A stretch of 64,000 nt of DNA from Saccopteryx bilineata (lineage: Eukaryota; Chordata; Mammalia; Chiroptera; Emballonuridae). Positions 23,640 to 34,970 of the stretch are shown piece by piece; position 1 is the stretch's first letter; every line of letters starts with the position of its first letter. The DNA is taken from positions 228,674,779-228,738,778 of the forward strand of contig NC_089494.1 of assembly GCF_036850765.1 (NCBI RefSeq). Reading direction: 5' to 3'. The position numbers and the translations under genes are program-made. Under the pieces are notes generated by a model. The model was not told the DNA's origin, did not search any database, and saw only the letters and a list, made by a program, of their open reading frames with translations.

Positions 23640-24250
23640 GTTTTTACATTTCACTCCAATTCTGCCTCTCTCTTTTCTCCTTTGAACCACCTCCTCCTGT
23701 TCTGAAGCTCCATTCATAAAGCCTGGAATAATTTTAGACTTTTCTTTCTCTCTCACATTCCTTATCCAACCTATCAGCAATCTATGCTGGCTTTAGCTTC
23801 AAAAAATCTTCAAATTCAACCAATTCCCAGTACCTCCAGTCTTCTCCCTTGATCTAAGCCCCACTGCTCCTCACTTGGATAATTGAGCTTGCTTCCTACC
23901 TGTCTCTGTCCTTCGGCCCTTGCCCCATGGTCTATTCTCTTCACTGCAGCTTGAGTAATAGTTTTTTAAAACATAAATTAAATCATCCCACTCTTTGTAT
24001 GAAATTTTATTCATCTCAGGAAAAAAGTGGAAGTTCTAACAATGGGCTCCGTGGTTCTGCATTATCTGGGCTCTCCTCTGCCTTGTCCCTTACCCCTTCT
24101 CACTTCCCTTGCTAAGGTAACTTAGCCTGTCCATACAAGCTCCACAGCATTGATTTTCCGCCCTCTTTCTGCATCTTCTCATCGGAAGCCCATGCCATAG
24201 CCCCAGCCCACCCTCTTCAGATCAGACGCTCCTGGAGATCGCTTCTCCCC
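23640..24250 (-). repeat. L2-like fragment, antisense
   Basis: 'cactgctcctcacttggataattg', 'gcttcctacctgtctctgtcc', 'ttcactgcagcttgagtaatag', 'aaattaaatcatcccactc' and 'ggctctcctctgccttgtcc' match the order of an old LINE2-type element on the minus strand. Diverged. Confidence 0.55.
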
Positions 24251-24305
24251 TCTCTGATGACTTCAGGATCTGACCCTTTTGGTGACTATCTTCTCAGCGC
24301 GTCCC

Positions 24306-24339
24306 ATTCTTCTTCTTCTTCTTCTTTTTTTTTTTTTTT
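24306..24339 (+). repeat. (TTC)n plus poly-T
   Basis: TTC repeats running into a T tract. Probably the A-tail of an old insertion read on the opposite strand, but the body is not recognised. Confidence 0.7.
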
Positions 24340-24634
24340 AACATAGTGAGAGGTAAACATAGAGAACTGTGCTCTTTGTACAGGATTCACTTGGTTAGCA
24401 GCTACACAGATGGGGGCCATTGGCCCAGTGGCACTAGCTCTCCTAAGCCCCAGCCAGCTGTCACTTGGATTTTGGGGTTGGGGGATAAACATGCATGGAG
24501 ACACAAGGATGGGAAATTCTGCCTTAAAATTTGTGGCAAGAACCACATATTTCTCTATGAGAAGTTTTTGAACTTGAATAAGATTCTGGGGCCAATCATC
24601 TGTCTTACTGGGACTCTTAAAAACTTCAAGCCAG

Positions 24635-25027
24635 GCCCTGGCCTGTTGGCTCAGTGGTAGAGTGTGGATGTTGTGGCATATGGATGTCCTGGGTTCAGTT
24701 CCCAATCAGAGAACACAGGCAGAGCAACCACCTGCTTCTCCACTTCTCCCGCTCCCTCTTCTCTCTTCTTCTCTCTCCCTCTCCCCCTCCTGCAGCCGTG
24801 GCTTGATTGGTTCAAATGCATCAGCCCCAGGCACTAAGGATGGCTCCATGGAGCCTCCACCTCAAGTGCTAAAAATAGCTTGGTTATAAGCATGGCCTCA
24901 GATGAGCAGAGCATCAGCCCCAGATAGGGGTTGCCAGGTGGATCCTGGTCGGTCAGGGCTCATGCAGGAATCTGTCTTTGTATCTTCTCTCCTCTTACTT
25001 GAAAAAGAAGAAGAAGAAAAAAAAAAG
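24635..25027 (+). mobile_element. SINE-B, older subfamily
   Basis: GCCCTGGCCTGTTGGCTCAG head, B-box region 'ctgggttcagttccc', 'cacctgcttctcc', 'gcagccgtggcttgattgg', 'aaggatggctccatgg' and a GAA-rich tail. Where the 17164-17545 copy has two 'ccctggtggg' units this copy has only 'gccccagataggggttgcc', so it belongs to a subfamily without the duplication. Flanks cttcaagcca and ctgcaagtcca are a possible target duplication. Confidence 0.9.
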
Positions 25028-25309
25028 AGCTGCAAGTCCATAGCTCACCTCTGAGGTGTTAAGTGGGCCTAGCTGCCACCCGCCTTATCTGCTCATTTGC
25101 TGGGTTCCCTTGATGATTTGTCTCAGAATCCTGGCATCACACCCCGTCTCAAGAGTCTGATTCCTGTACCCCACAAGCCCCGGTTTCCCTCTGACTGGAA
25201 AGTGCTATAGAGGAAGTGTGCAGGGGACCAGGAGTAGGTTTTGGAGGAAGAGAGTGTGGAGTTGAACTCAGCTCAACCTTTTGCCAGCTAATGTTCTTGA
25301 CAACTAATC

Positions 25310-25395
25310 TCCTCAAGGTCAGTGTCTTCATCTGAAATAATAATACCTGTGTTACAGGGTAGCCAGGAGGATTACACAAGCTAATTGATAATTAC
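25310..25395 (-). repeat. MIR fragment
   Basis: 'gtcttcatctgaaataataatacctgtgttacagggt' is a common MIR segment. The strand is provisional. Confidence 0.45.
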
Positions 25396-25479
25396 ATCTT
25401 TGTAAATGTTCATTTCTGTTTTTCTGATGTTAGCTACTTCATTACAAGGTGAATGTAGTTTTGATACTGTGTTCAAAGG

Positions 25480-26110
25480 ATGAGCTAGGTGTTGGAGGTA
25501 CCATTAGGAATAAGATGTGGTTCTTGCCATCAAGGATTTTTCTGTCTTAAAAAGGAGCTAGGCATGAACAAACAATTAAATCCAGGGTGATAAAGAGCCA
25601 TGGCAGAGGGAAATAAAGGCTTCTCACAGATAACAAAATAGGCACATTTAACACATGTAGGGAAAATCAAAGAAAATAATGCTTCAATGGAATCACAAGG
25701 CCAGTGGAAAAGAGGGAAAATGTGTACTCAGGAGGCAGGGAGATAAGCATGATCGAAAGCACAGAGGTACAGGCAGGTCGTTCAGTGAGGCTGAAATGTA
25801 GCCTGTAAGGAAAGGCTTCATGATGGATGAGGCTGAGCAGTTAATCTGGACTATGAAGGTGAAAGAAGTGCCTATGGCTTTATCTTGGAACCATGGAATA
25901 GTTTTAAGGAGATAAAATATACATATTTGGTTTAGAATGAGATAAATCATGACTAGAGATAATGGTAGTTGCAATTTAAATGGTAGAGGAAGGAACAGAA
26001 AGGAGGACATGGTATATATAACTGTGAGGACTTGGTGGCTGATGTATGTGACAGGGACAAGGGGAAGCTGCAGTTGAGTCTAAGTTTCTGTCTTGGTCAA
26101 CTGGAAGAGC
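25480..26110 (+). repeat. L2-like fragments
   Basis: 'gttcttgccatcaaggatttt', 'gaacaaacaattaaatcc', 'ggtacaggcaggtcgttcagtgaggctg' and 'ggaatagttttaaggag' are in the order seen in old LINE2-type copies. Boundaries uncertain. Confidence 0.45.
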
Positions 26111-26407
26111 ATATGTATCACATAGGTATGCCGACTGCGAAGCAGGTTGGGGGGTAAAAACTCTTCATTTCAGTTTTAGATGTGTTGAGTTAATTCACAG
26201 GTGAGTTGCATGAGTGGAGAAGTCTAATAGGTGGCTGATTGTATGGGTAGGGAGTAAGGAGAGAAATTTGGCTAGAGACACAGATTTGTCCAACAGTGAG
26301 TTATATTAGTATGCAGATTAAGGTGCAATGCCAAAGGAATCCACAAATACGGCGACTCAAACAGGAGAGTTTATTTTCTGTACACATTGCAGTCTAGAAA
26401 TTATTGG

Positions 26408-26790
26408 GTGGTTCAGTTCAGACGCTGCTCAAAATTTGGTTCGCAGACCAGCAACATTGGGATCATATGAGAACTTGTGCTGGGGTTGAGGGGGGGGGGG
26501 GCTGGTATATGGGGGATAAATGGTGATGGACGAAGACTTGACTTGGGGGGGATACACAATACGGTGTATAGAGATATGTTGTTGGCACCTGAAACCTGTA
26601 TAATTATGATAACCAGTGTCACCTTAATAAATTCAATTAAAAATAAAATAGAGGTGTTTGTGGAATAAAAAAAAAAAAAGACAAAGCACAGAATCTTCAG
26701 GCCTCATTTCAAACCTAAAGAATTAGCATTTACATTTAACAAGAGTCCCAGGTAATTCACACGCACATGAAATTTTGAGAAGCTCTGTCT
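26408..26790. repeat. Old hAT (MER20/MER5-like) element split by an L1 3' end
   Basis: Left part 'ctgctcaaaatttggttcgcagaccagcaacattgggatca...gagaacttgt' and right part 'cagaatcttcaggcctcattt...tttaacaagagtcccaggtaattcac...gaaattttgagaagctctg' are the two halves of one old DNA transposon. They join when the L1 at about 26476-26679 is removed. Confidence 0.65.
26476..26679 (+). mobile_element. Bat-type L1 3' end with extra 3' sequence
   Basis: 'ggggataaatggtgatgg', 'gacttgacttgggg', 'cacctgaaacctgtataatt' and 'accagtgtcaccttaataaatt' are the end of the young L1 3' UTR. It is followed by an A-rich stretch, about 20 bp of other sequence (gaggtgtttgtgg), AATAAA and A13. A G12 run lies at 26490-26501. 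Confidence 0.85.
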
Positions 26791-28232
26791 GATTCAAGGG
26801 ATCAATGTTGCTTTGCCTTCCTTTCAAAGAAGACAGTTGACACTAGCTTACTACCACTTTATCTGCATTAAGTCATAAAAAAGGGAAGAGAGAGTAGAAA
26901 ATAATGAGCTTTCTTTTTAGAATGTGATATCCATAAATCAGTAAATATTGGTATTTATTGTATTAGGAATTAAAACTAAGAAAAGTTTAAAATGACTTAT
27001 TAATTCCTTTAAAATAGTAACAAACATGTTTACATGCTAACATAAATGACATACTATATTTCCAAAACAAAACAATAAGTGAGAATATCATTGGTTTATA
27101 TGTTTGTAAATCTTTATAATGTCTTACTGAATAGAAAACAACTGGATTCTTGTATTTGCGTCCTCATTTAATATGCTGCCATATGGTATTCGGTTGAAGT
27201 ATATGAGGAAAGTTCAGCCTCATGCAGATTCATAATTGGAAAAGGGAGGGATATTTTGATAGACTTTTCAGATGTTTGCAGATTTTTTTTTATATATCTG
27301 AACTCTGAAAGTAGTAATTTCTTAAAGGTAAGTCATAATGGGGGATTGGAAACCGTATCAGTGAGCTTTTTGTACTATTTTATGTTAAAATTCATTCATC
27401 TATCTTGTATTTTGGATGGATCTTTTCCCTATGCCTGATTCTCTTACATCACACATGGGTCATTTGGAAAATATTGGCTCCCTGAGTAATGCAGATCTTC
27501 CAAATGTTGATATATTTCATTATGCAATTCCAAAAAACTCACATTTTTAATGTCACCATTAATCTCGTTGGAAAGTCTTTAAGTATGGAGAATCTGGCAG
27601 TAGCAGATACAAGTTTTCCAAAGTCTGAATTTTTTGCTTAAAAGGCAGAATTTTATCATTGGCAATAAATATATCAGTTGTTTTTCTTCAAGGAACAAGC
27701 TCACTTTGTTCATTTTTGAGAAAATGTTTGGCAAATATCCAAGTCTTAATAATCATAATTTCTCTACTGAAAGTCTTTCAATTAACAATAGTATTGCATG
27801 AGAGAAACCACTGGTTCAGTTCACAACTCAAATAATTACGTAAGTGCTTTTCCTCCAGATAACCATTGTACTTAGGATATAGTAGAAATGCTTTATGCAT
27901 AATTCCTATTTTGTTACACAGAGTACTAAAGAAACATTTATCTAAGGGTTGACATTTTGTAAGATTAATTTTTACTACTTAATCAAGAGCATTCTTAAGT
28001 GAAATTGGCTTTAAAAAAAATTCCATCTGTGAGTACATAGCATAGTGATAAAGACGACATACAATGCCTGTTAGCGCAATTTGCAGCCACTCGCTGTAAT
28101 CTGTGCTAAGGTACCAGCAATCTCATCCCCATTACGTTTGCACTCTTAGCATAAATGTCAACACAGTGAAAAGGGTAAAGAATGTTTAGTATAATTGTAA
28201 AAGCACTTTTAACCTTATACATATCTTGAAGA
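26791..28232. other. Intron with no recognised element
   Basis: AT-rich unique-looking sequence of about 1.4 kb. Confidence 0.4.
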
Positions 28233-28241
28233 TTCTCTGGG

Positions 28242-28784
28242 GCCCTGGCCGGTTGGCTCAGCGGCAGAGCATTGGACCAGCGTGTGGAAGTTTTAGGTCT
28301 GATTCCTGGTCAGGGCACACAGGAGAAGAGACCATCTGCTTCTTCACGCTCCCCCTTTCCCCCCCCCCTGCAGCCATGGCTTGAGTGAGCAAGTTGGCTC
28401 TGGGTGCCGAGGATAGCTCCATCAGGCGTCCCCAAACTACGGCCCGCTGGCCGCATGCAGCCCCCCTGAGGCCATTTATCCGCCCCCCACCGCACTTCCG
28501 GAAGGGCCACCGCTTTCATTGGTGGTCAGTGAGAGGAGCACTGTATGTGGCGGCCCTCCAATGGTCTGAGGGACAGTGAACTGGCCCTCTGTGTAAACAG
28601 TTTGGGGACCCCTGCCCATGGCCTCACCTCCAGCGGTAAAGTAGCTCAGTTGCCAAGCAATAGAGCAGCGACTCCAGATGGGCAGAACATCAACCCCAAA
28701 TGGAGGTTGTCGGGTGGATCCCGGATAGGACGCATGTGGGAGTCTGTCTGTCTCCCTGCCTCTCACTTGATTAAAAAAGAAATG
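28242..28784 (+). mobile_element. SINE-B, older subfamily, split by a hAT
   Basis: GCCCTGGCCGGTTGGCTCAG head and 'ggtcagggcacacaggag'. Family sequence is interrupted after 'ggatagctccat' and resumes at 'cccatggcctcacctcc', then runs to 'gggtggatcccgg' and an A tail. Target duplication ttctctggg at 28233-28241 and 28785-28793. Confidence 0.92.
28423..28614. mobile_element. Non-autonomous hAT (CAGGGGTCCCC family) nested in SINE-B
   Basis: Ends CAGGCGTCCCCAAACT and AGTTTGGGGACCCCTG (one expected-base change) are inverted repeats. The body is the reverse complement of the copies at 29792 and 50942. The 8-bp duplication is not clean, probably because of small changes in the SINE flank. Confidence 0.92.
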
Positions 28785-29154
28785 TTCTCTGGGATCTCAG
28801 GTCTACCATCCACACTTTAAAAATAACTATCCTATATGTTTATTCTGGGCTTGATGAATATTGATATATGAAATTGCATGGTTTTAAACTAACTAGTTCT
28901 AGGTGAAACTGATAAGTAGCAAATTTTAAATGTGGTGTGTCTCTGTGCCTTCCCTCTCTGTGCCATCCCTGATGGTGCACACTGGATCCCTAGTGGTGCA
29001 GACGGACAAGGTACCACCCCGTACCTTCATCCTTGCTCTTCCCGTTTGTTTAGTTATTTGGCAATTATCTACGCAACCCTACTATGTATCAGGCTCTCTG
29101 CCTGGACTGTGGGCCCCAAAGTGGAGCTTCTTATGTCCTACCTTTCACAAACTA

Positions 29155-29655
29155 CATGTATTAATTTCCTATCGCTGGTATAGCAAATCGCCACAAACTT
29201 AGTGGCATAAAACACAAATTCACTCTCTTACAATTATGTGAGTCAGAAGTCTGACACCAGTCTCACTGGACTAAAATCAAGGTGTTGGCAGCATTGCATT
29301 TCTTCTCAGAGTCTCTAGGGGAGCATCTTATACCTCCCAACTTCTAGAGACCCCTTTCATTCTTTGGCTCATGGCCCACTTCCTCCATCTTTAACGCCAA
29401 CAGAGTAGCTTCTCTCCGACGCTTCATCATTGCATCTCCCTCTGACCACAGGTGGAAAATGTCCTCTACTTTAAGGACTCATGTGACCAGATTGGGCTTA
29501 CCCAGTAATGCAAGATTCAGTCTCCCCATCTGAAAATCTGTAACCTAAATTGCAGCTGCAAAGTCCCATTTGTTATATAAGGTAACATATTTATGGTTCT
29601 GAGACTGGAGTTAGGGCTTCTTTGGGGGGCCATTTTTCTGCCTAGCACACACTCT
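29155..29655. repeat. Old mammalian interspersed repeat, family not named
   Basis: Starts 'attaatttcctatcgctgg' then 'caaatcgccacaaacttagtggc', 'ctcactggactaaaatcaagg', 'ggctcatggcccacttcctcc', 'atctgaaaatctgtaacc' and 'gggggccatttttctgcctagc'. I know this consensus from many mammalian introns (an old L1-type 3' region or similar) but cannot fix the family. Confidence 0.65.
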
Positions 29656-29791
29656 TAGTAAGTGTGCATGGAATATTTGTTGAAGGGATGAAAGAAGGAT
29701 TCTATCCCATTGCTCATTTCTCAGAGCTTCGCTTATTATTGCATCATCACCATTGTTTACTCCAGCCCCACTCACCTGTTTGTAAGACAGT

Positions 29792-29982
29792 CAGGGGTCC
29801 CCAAACTTTCTACACAGGGAGTCAGTTCACTGTCCCTCAGACCGTTGGAGGGCCGCCACACACAGTGCTCCTCTCACTGACCACCAATGAAAGAGGTGCC
29901 TCTTCCAGAAGTGCGGCGGGGGCTGGATAAATGGCCTCAGGGGGCCACATGAGGCCCTTGGGCTGTAGTTTGGGGACGCCTG
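29792..29982. mobile_element. Non-autonomous hAT (CAGGGGTCCCC family)
   Basis: Ends CAGGGGTCCCCAAACT and AGTTTGGGGACGCCTG. Same body as 50942-51136. Flanking 8-mers aagacagt and atgtaagt agree at five positions. Confidence 0.92.
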
Positions 29983-30024
29983 ATGTAAGTTCTTGAATCT
30001 TGTATCTTTCTTAGTTCTTTGCAT

Positions 30025-30092
30025 GCTCAGAGTATATCATAGCCTGGCACATCAGATGTACACAATAAAGAATGCTTAAATGAATCAATGAG
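30025..30092 (-). repeat. L2 or MIR end fragment
   Basis: 'tagcctggcacatcagatgtacacaataaagaatgcttaaatgaa' resembles the widespread 'cctggcacatagtaggtgctcaataa' motif. Confidence 0.5.
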
Positions 30093-30955
30093 CTAACCCT
30101 TCACATACCAAGTTCCATTTTTGCATTTTGCCTGGGACACACATGAAGAAGTATATAGAATGGCTTGTTATGGGAATATAAGGCCCAGTGGCAAGTATTC
30201 ATGCCAGCATGGCAAGTGAGGTTTTTGGGGTAGAAGGGCCTTAGGCAGTCCTTCAGGAAGCATGCCTGAGACTGAATAGGAGCTTGGAGGAGCTGCAGAG
30301 ATGGGTTCTCCAGCAGCACCTTAGGATGGCTTAGGGCACCACTGAGTGTCTGCAGTCTCTGCACCACAGAGGGGCAGGTGTGAAGCCAGCCCAGCCTGCT
30401 CTGGGCGCACTTTGCTCCTCGTGCCTGCAGAGGTAGCCAGCACAGAGACTGACTGACTTTGCAGAGGTGTTTTGATTCAGCCAGAAAGTTGGATTTTTCT
30501 AAAGCCAATATGCATTTTACAGAGGGCCTTTTGTATGGAGGTAGTGGGGACTCGTTCAAAAATAACAGGAGCCCCAGTCTACAGAATAGTTTTGTCACTC
30601 TAGACACAGCTCCAGTCTTCCACCTCCTGCCAGTGGGCCCATTTATATCAAAATGAATCAGAAATTTAATCCCTGGAATTTTATAAAGAAGTCATTTATT
30701 TTTTTGCTTTGGTTGTGCTTTGTTCTGTGTATGCTTTTTAAATGGAAGTGTTTAATAATGTTTATATTGCCTTTAACCTTTGACTGACTTTGCAATTCAG
30801 TCCGACATGTGGTTTCCCATCCAGTGTTTTGAGGCCGTTCCTCCCTCCTCTGAGACTGCTAACCTCCTATTCCTAGAAGGTATTCCATTCCCTTACCAAT
30901 CATCTCAATCATTTCTGCCGGGAAGAAAGGAGTCCATAGAGAGGTAGGAGATAGT
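30093..30955. other. Intron with a long chance frame
   Basis: A 168-codon minus-strand frame (30607-30101) is open here, but the product has no family signature I recognise, and there is no start context, splice sites or tail. No repeat is recognised either. Confidence 0.35.
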
Positions 30956-30957
30956 AG

Positions 30958-31140
30958 TTGGTGTGACAGTTAATATTTACCTGAGGCTATGTGCTGGGCA
31001 CACTATGTGATTTATTTCTATTATTAAATCTTCAAAACGAACTTATGAAGCAAAGGCTTTTATTGTCTATCCTCAAATGTACAGGAAAGTGTTTTCCAAG
31101 GAATTAAACTTTAGAGAAGAGGGTGTTATGTTTGAGTCCC
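30958..31140 (+). repeat. MIR fragment
   Basis: 'ttacctgaggctatgtgctgggcac', 'tattaaatcttcaaaacgaacttatgaagcaaagg' follows MIR order. Confidence 0.6.
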
Positions 31141-31254
31141 GACAAAGACTGTCCCATTTTAGGGATTATTCTGTTTTAAGCCACAAAGTTATTTGAGTAA
31201 TTGTCCCAGAATTATGAAAACAAGTGCCTATGATTTGGGATTAGTTAATATTCA

Positions 31255-31395
31255 AGTATTTGTGGCATTATTGCCACTTTATAGATGAGGAAACTGAGAC
31301 TTGGCAAAGGTTAACAACTTACCCAAAGTCACCCAGCTAATAAGTGGTACAGCCAGGATTCAAACCCAGGCATATAATCATACTCCCACATCCTC
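31255..31395 (+). repeat. MIR fragment, well preserved
   Basis: 'ccactttatagatgaggaaactgagac', 'caacttacccaaagtcacccagctaataagtgg' and 'gccaggattcaaacccagg' are the MIR core and 3' half. Confidence 0.8.
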
Positions 31396-31865
31396 ATTAT
31401 TAATCCCCCTTAGATTCTTTCTTTCACCTTTAAAAAGGTTTCAGTATAGGGAATCACTGATGTTTTCCTTCCTTCTTGTCAAAGTTTCACTCTAAGAGCA
31501 AAGAGGATCAGATGGTGAATATATATCCAGTCTGGAGCCATGCATTTATGAATAGTGCTAGGAAGCTCTAATTTACCTTCTAACCAAAGTGTCATGGGAA
31601 TCCTTCTGTTTCATCCTAGCCAGATGATCACCCTGCCTCCCTTTGCCATTGGTGGGAAGTTTATTGCTTCCTGAGTCAGTCCCTTACCTTGGTGCTGGTT
31701 GTAGGAATCTTCCACCTACTAAGCTCAAATTGTCTTTCCTGGAATTTTCAGTCTAATAGAAAGGAGATTAAACTGTGCCTGGGTTTGTCTCATCTGATCT
31801 TCCCTATCCTTTTCAGTCATTCTTCTTTCCTTCCCAATAAATATTTTATTTTATTTTCCTTTTCA

Positions 31866-32070
31866 CTGAATTTATTAGGATGACACTGGTTAACAAAATT
31901 ATACAAGTTTCAGGTGCACAGTTCTACAATACATCATCTGTACACTGTATTGCGTGTTCACGGCCCCAAGTCAAGTCTCTGTCCATCACTTTTTATCCCC
32001 CTTTAATACTCCTCCACCGCCCCCGTGCCTCCTCCCCTGCAATCACCACACTGTTGTCCATGATCATGAG
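31866..32070 (-). mobile_element. Bat-type L1 3' end, antisense
   Basis: 'tttattaggatgacactggttaac', 'tatacaagtttcaggtgcac', 'tacatcatctgtacactg' and 'caagtcaagtctctgtcc' are the antisense of the L1 3' end also seen at 26476 and 47384. It directly abuts the older L1 to its right. Confidence 0.8.
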
Positions 32071-32074
32071 TTTC

Positions 32075-33115
32075 ATTTTAGAATAGTTTTAGATATATAG
32101 ACAAATTGCCAAGATAACACAGAAATTTTCTATATATCCCTCGGCTTATTATTAACATCTTACATTACTGAGGTACATTTGTCAAAACTAAAAAACCAAC
32201 ATTGGTCCATTATGATTAGGTATAAACTCTAGACTTTATTCTAATTTCACTAGTTTTCCCCTTTCTCTGTTCCACAATCCCAAATGACATTTAGTCATTT
32301 TGTTTCCTTAGTCTCATCTGGTGTATGATAGCTTTTCCGCCTTTCCTTTTTTCATGGCCTTGACAGCTTTGAAACGTATTGGTGAGGCATTTTATAGAGT
32401 GTCTCTCAATTAGGATTTATCTAACGTTTCATTGTGTGCTTTTGGGTCTGGGAGAATATTACAAAAGTGAGTCTCATTTTCATCGCGTCATATTAGGGAC
32501 ACGATATCACTATGACTTACCACTGGTAATGATAACCTTGATCTTCTGGCTAAGGTACAGTTACTCCTCCCTCCCCTTTTTATACATGATCTTTTGAAAA
32601 GCAAGTCTTCGTGCACAGCCTGTACTCAAGAGGCGGGGCTTCTGCTTCCAGGTGGAGGGTATCTATACAAGCAATTGGGAATTTTCTGTGAGAAAGCTTT
32701 ATCTCTTCTCCTTTATTTATTTATTAATATAATCACTTATTCATATTAGTATGGAGTGATGCACTTTTTTTTATACTTTGGATTGTAATACATTACAACA
32801 TAATTTTCTTGCTTATATTGTTTCGGCTTTGGCCACTGGAAGGTCTTCCAGTTGTCTCTTATGTTCTTCTGACTGGATGCCATTCTTTTGTTTTTTAAGG
32901 GCTTCCTGTTTTCTGGAACCACAAGATCTCCCAGGTTCCTCTTGTATTTCCCCTGACCCATCCCTGGAATTAGCCATTTCTCCAAGGATCCCTGATTGCT
33001 TTTATTTTGGAATATTAGAAACTTAGACCAGACTACTGGTCATGCTCACTGCTCCTGGGGTGTCACTCCTTCTAGATAATATTAGTGGACAGAGTTAGGA
33101 TAACATTATATATAT
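32075..33115 (-). repeat. Ancient L1M 3' region, antisense, about 1 kb
   Basis: Long consistent order: 'agttttagatatatagac', 'ttattattaacatcttacatta', 'ccttgacagctttgaaacgtattgg', 'gtctctcaattaggatttatct', 'gacttaccactggtaatgataacc', 'gtgcacagcctgtactcaag', 'ggctttggccactggaagg', 'gccatttctccaagg' and 'cctggggtgtcactccttc'. This is one of the best-preserved old repeats in the window. Confidence 0.85.
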
Positions 33116-33339
33116 CAGACTATGTTGCACACATGTGTACAGTATTTCTGTGTTTGCATTTGTTTCCACAGTAAAACTTTCTTTTTTTTGAGCACTTATA
33201 GTTTGTTGTGGAGCCAATAATGAAAATATGATTTGCTACCTTCTACTACCAATGGTAATGTTAAAAAAAAAAAAAAGTGGAAGGGGGTAAAAATGGAGAA
33301 CTTGATAAAAATATAACTTAAGAGCATAGCCATCCTCTA

Positions 33340-33480
33340 GTTATATCATTTCATTTTAGAGATAGAAGATTCTAGAGGTTAAGGAACCTAGGTAGTAGAG
33401 CAGCCAGGAATAGAACTGAGCTTTCTGAAATGGAGCCTCTTCATCTCCTCTGTGTCCCATGCCTCCTTAAGACGTATCTT
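33340..33480 (+). repeat. MIR fragment
   Basis: 'cattttagagatagaagattctagaggttaaggaac...agcagccaggaatagaactgagc' fits the MIR 3' half. Confidence 0.5.
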
Positions 33481-33508
33481 AGATTAAGAACTTGAAAATG
33501 CTGCTCTG

Positions 33509-33930
33509 GCCTGCCCAGGTGGTGGTGCAGTGGATAGAGGGTTGGCCAGTGGATAGAGGACCCAGGTTTGAAACCCTAAGGTTGCTGACTTGTGTACGGG
33601 CTCACCAGCTTGAGCACAGGGTCACTGGCTTGAGCTTGGGATCATAGACATGACCCCTTGGTCACTGGCTTGAGCCCAAAGGTCACTGGCTTGAAGCTCA
33701 AGGTTGCCATCTTGAGTCCAAGGTTGTTGGCTTGAGCAACGGGTCACTCAGTCTGCTGGAGTCCCCTGGTCAAGGCACATATGAGAAAGCAATCAATGAA
33801 CAACTAGTCGCAATGAAGAATTGATGCTTCTCATCTCTCTACCTTCCTATCTGCCCCTATCCTACTCTCTCTCTCTCTCTCTCTCTCTCTCACTAAAAAT
33901 AAGAAAAGAAAGAAAAAGAAGAAAAGAAAA
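33509..33930 (+). mobile_element. SINE-A, full length, with a duplicated head segment
   Basis: GCCTGCCCAGGTGGTGGTGCAG head through all family blocks to (CT)n and an A/G-rich tail. The A-box segment 'ccagtggatagagg' appears twice near 33528-33559. Target duplication gaaaatgctgctctg (33494-33508) and gaaaatggtgctctg (33931-33945), 14 of 15 identical. Confidence 0.94.
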
Positions 33931-33945
33931 GAAAATGGTGCTCTG

Positions 33946-34825
33946 ATGCCCAAATGTTAGTGAGTGAATCTTTTGAAATGACTACTATGATTATCCTACC
34001 ATGTTTTACATTTTATTACTATTTCTTAAAATAATCCTTTTACTCTGGGGAGAGAATCATAGGCCTTCTATAGGATAAACACTTGATGTATACACCTACT
34101 TTTTAGACAGAGGATATAAAACAATGAAGGAATCTGTTGAATATCATCCAAGGAGTTGGTGATAGAGTAAAAAGTAAAAAAAAATAAAATAAAAAAAATG
34201 CTGCAACCCCCATGGCCCTTCTTTGAAATTGCTTTTGGCAGCCTGTAAAGCAAAGAAAGAATACTCGAAGGTTCCTCCCAGGAGAATCCTGAAGCTATAG
34301 GACAGTTCTAGGCTGCCTCCAAAACTTCCTGCCATTTCCTTTGAGAAGCGGGTGTGTTTATACTCGGTAAAGCATGTCTTGTCACTATTAACAGTAAACT
34401 GTCCGTTCTACTCTTTCCATTTGTACCTTATTCATTCCAAAGGCTTACCATTTTCTTTTGTGTGGTATGTGATGAACATCCAAGATTTTTAGTGAAAATA
34501 AATGGTAACAGCTGTTTTTCATGTACCAAATAATATTAACCTTGAGATGCTATATCCAAACTTTTCCAGGTGTAGAAATGACTTGACTAGAGAAGCTCGT
34601 TCTGGGTAGTCATCCAGATCAGTCAGTGACGGTCAGCTGCTTGCTGCCGGCTTTGTTCAGAGAGAGTTTCTGTAGGTCTTTCTTTATTCCAATATTAGTA
34701 TGGCTTTTTCTCTTTAAAATAGTCCATGTTCATCCCGTACATAAACACCTACCCTAAAGTCTCATCTTCCTTTCCTGCTTTATTTTTCTCTATTTTAACA
34801 CCATCTACTACATTATATATTTTTG
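33946..34825. other. Intron with no recognised element
   Basis: Nothing recognised except an A-rich tract at about 34173-34199. Confidence 0.4.
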
Positions 34826-34829
34826 CTTT

Positions 34830-34970
34830 TTAGCTTGTTTCCCCCGAGTACAATGTAAGCTCTTTGAGAGCAGGGGATTACTTTGTTCACTGCTATATCC
34901 CCAGACCAAGAACAGTACCTGGAACATAGCACATGCTCAATGAACACTTTTGAATGAACAGTTTGGAATT
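34830..34970 (-). repeat. L2 fragment
   Basis: 'gtaagctctttgagagcaggg', 'gttcactgctatatccccagaccaagaacagtacctggaacatagcacatgctcaatgaac' is the familiar L2 end in its usual order. Confidence 0.75.

Noticed and set aside
24286..24705. 139-codon minus-strand frame
   Set aside because: Begins in the head of a SINE-B copy and ends in the TTC/poly-T tract; chance frame.
30101..30607. 168-codon minus-strand frame, the longest in the window
   Set aside because: No recognisable family, no splice or start context, no tail; compatible with chance in a stop-poor stretch. Conservation data would decide.
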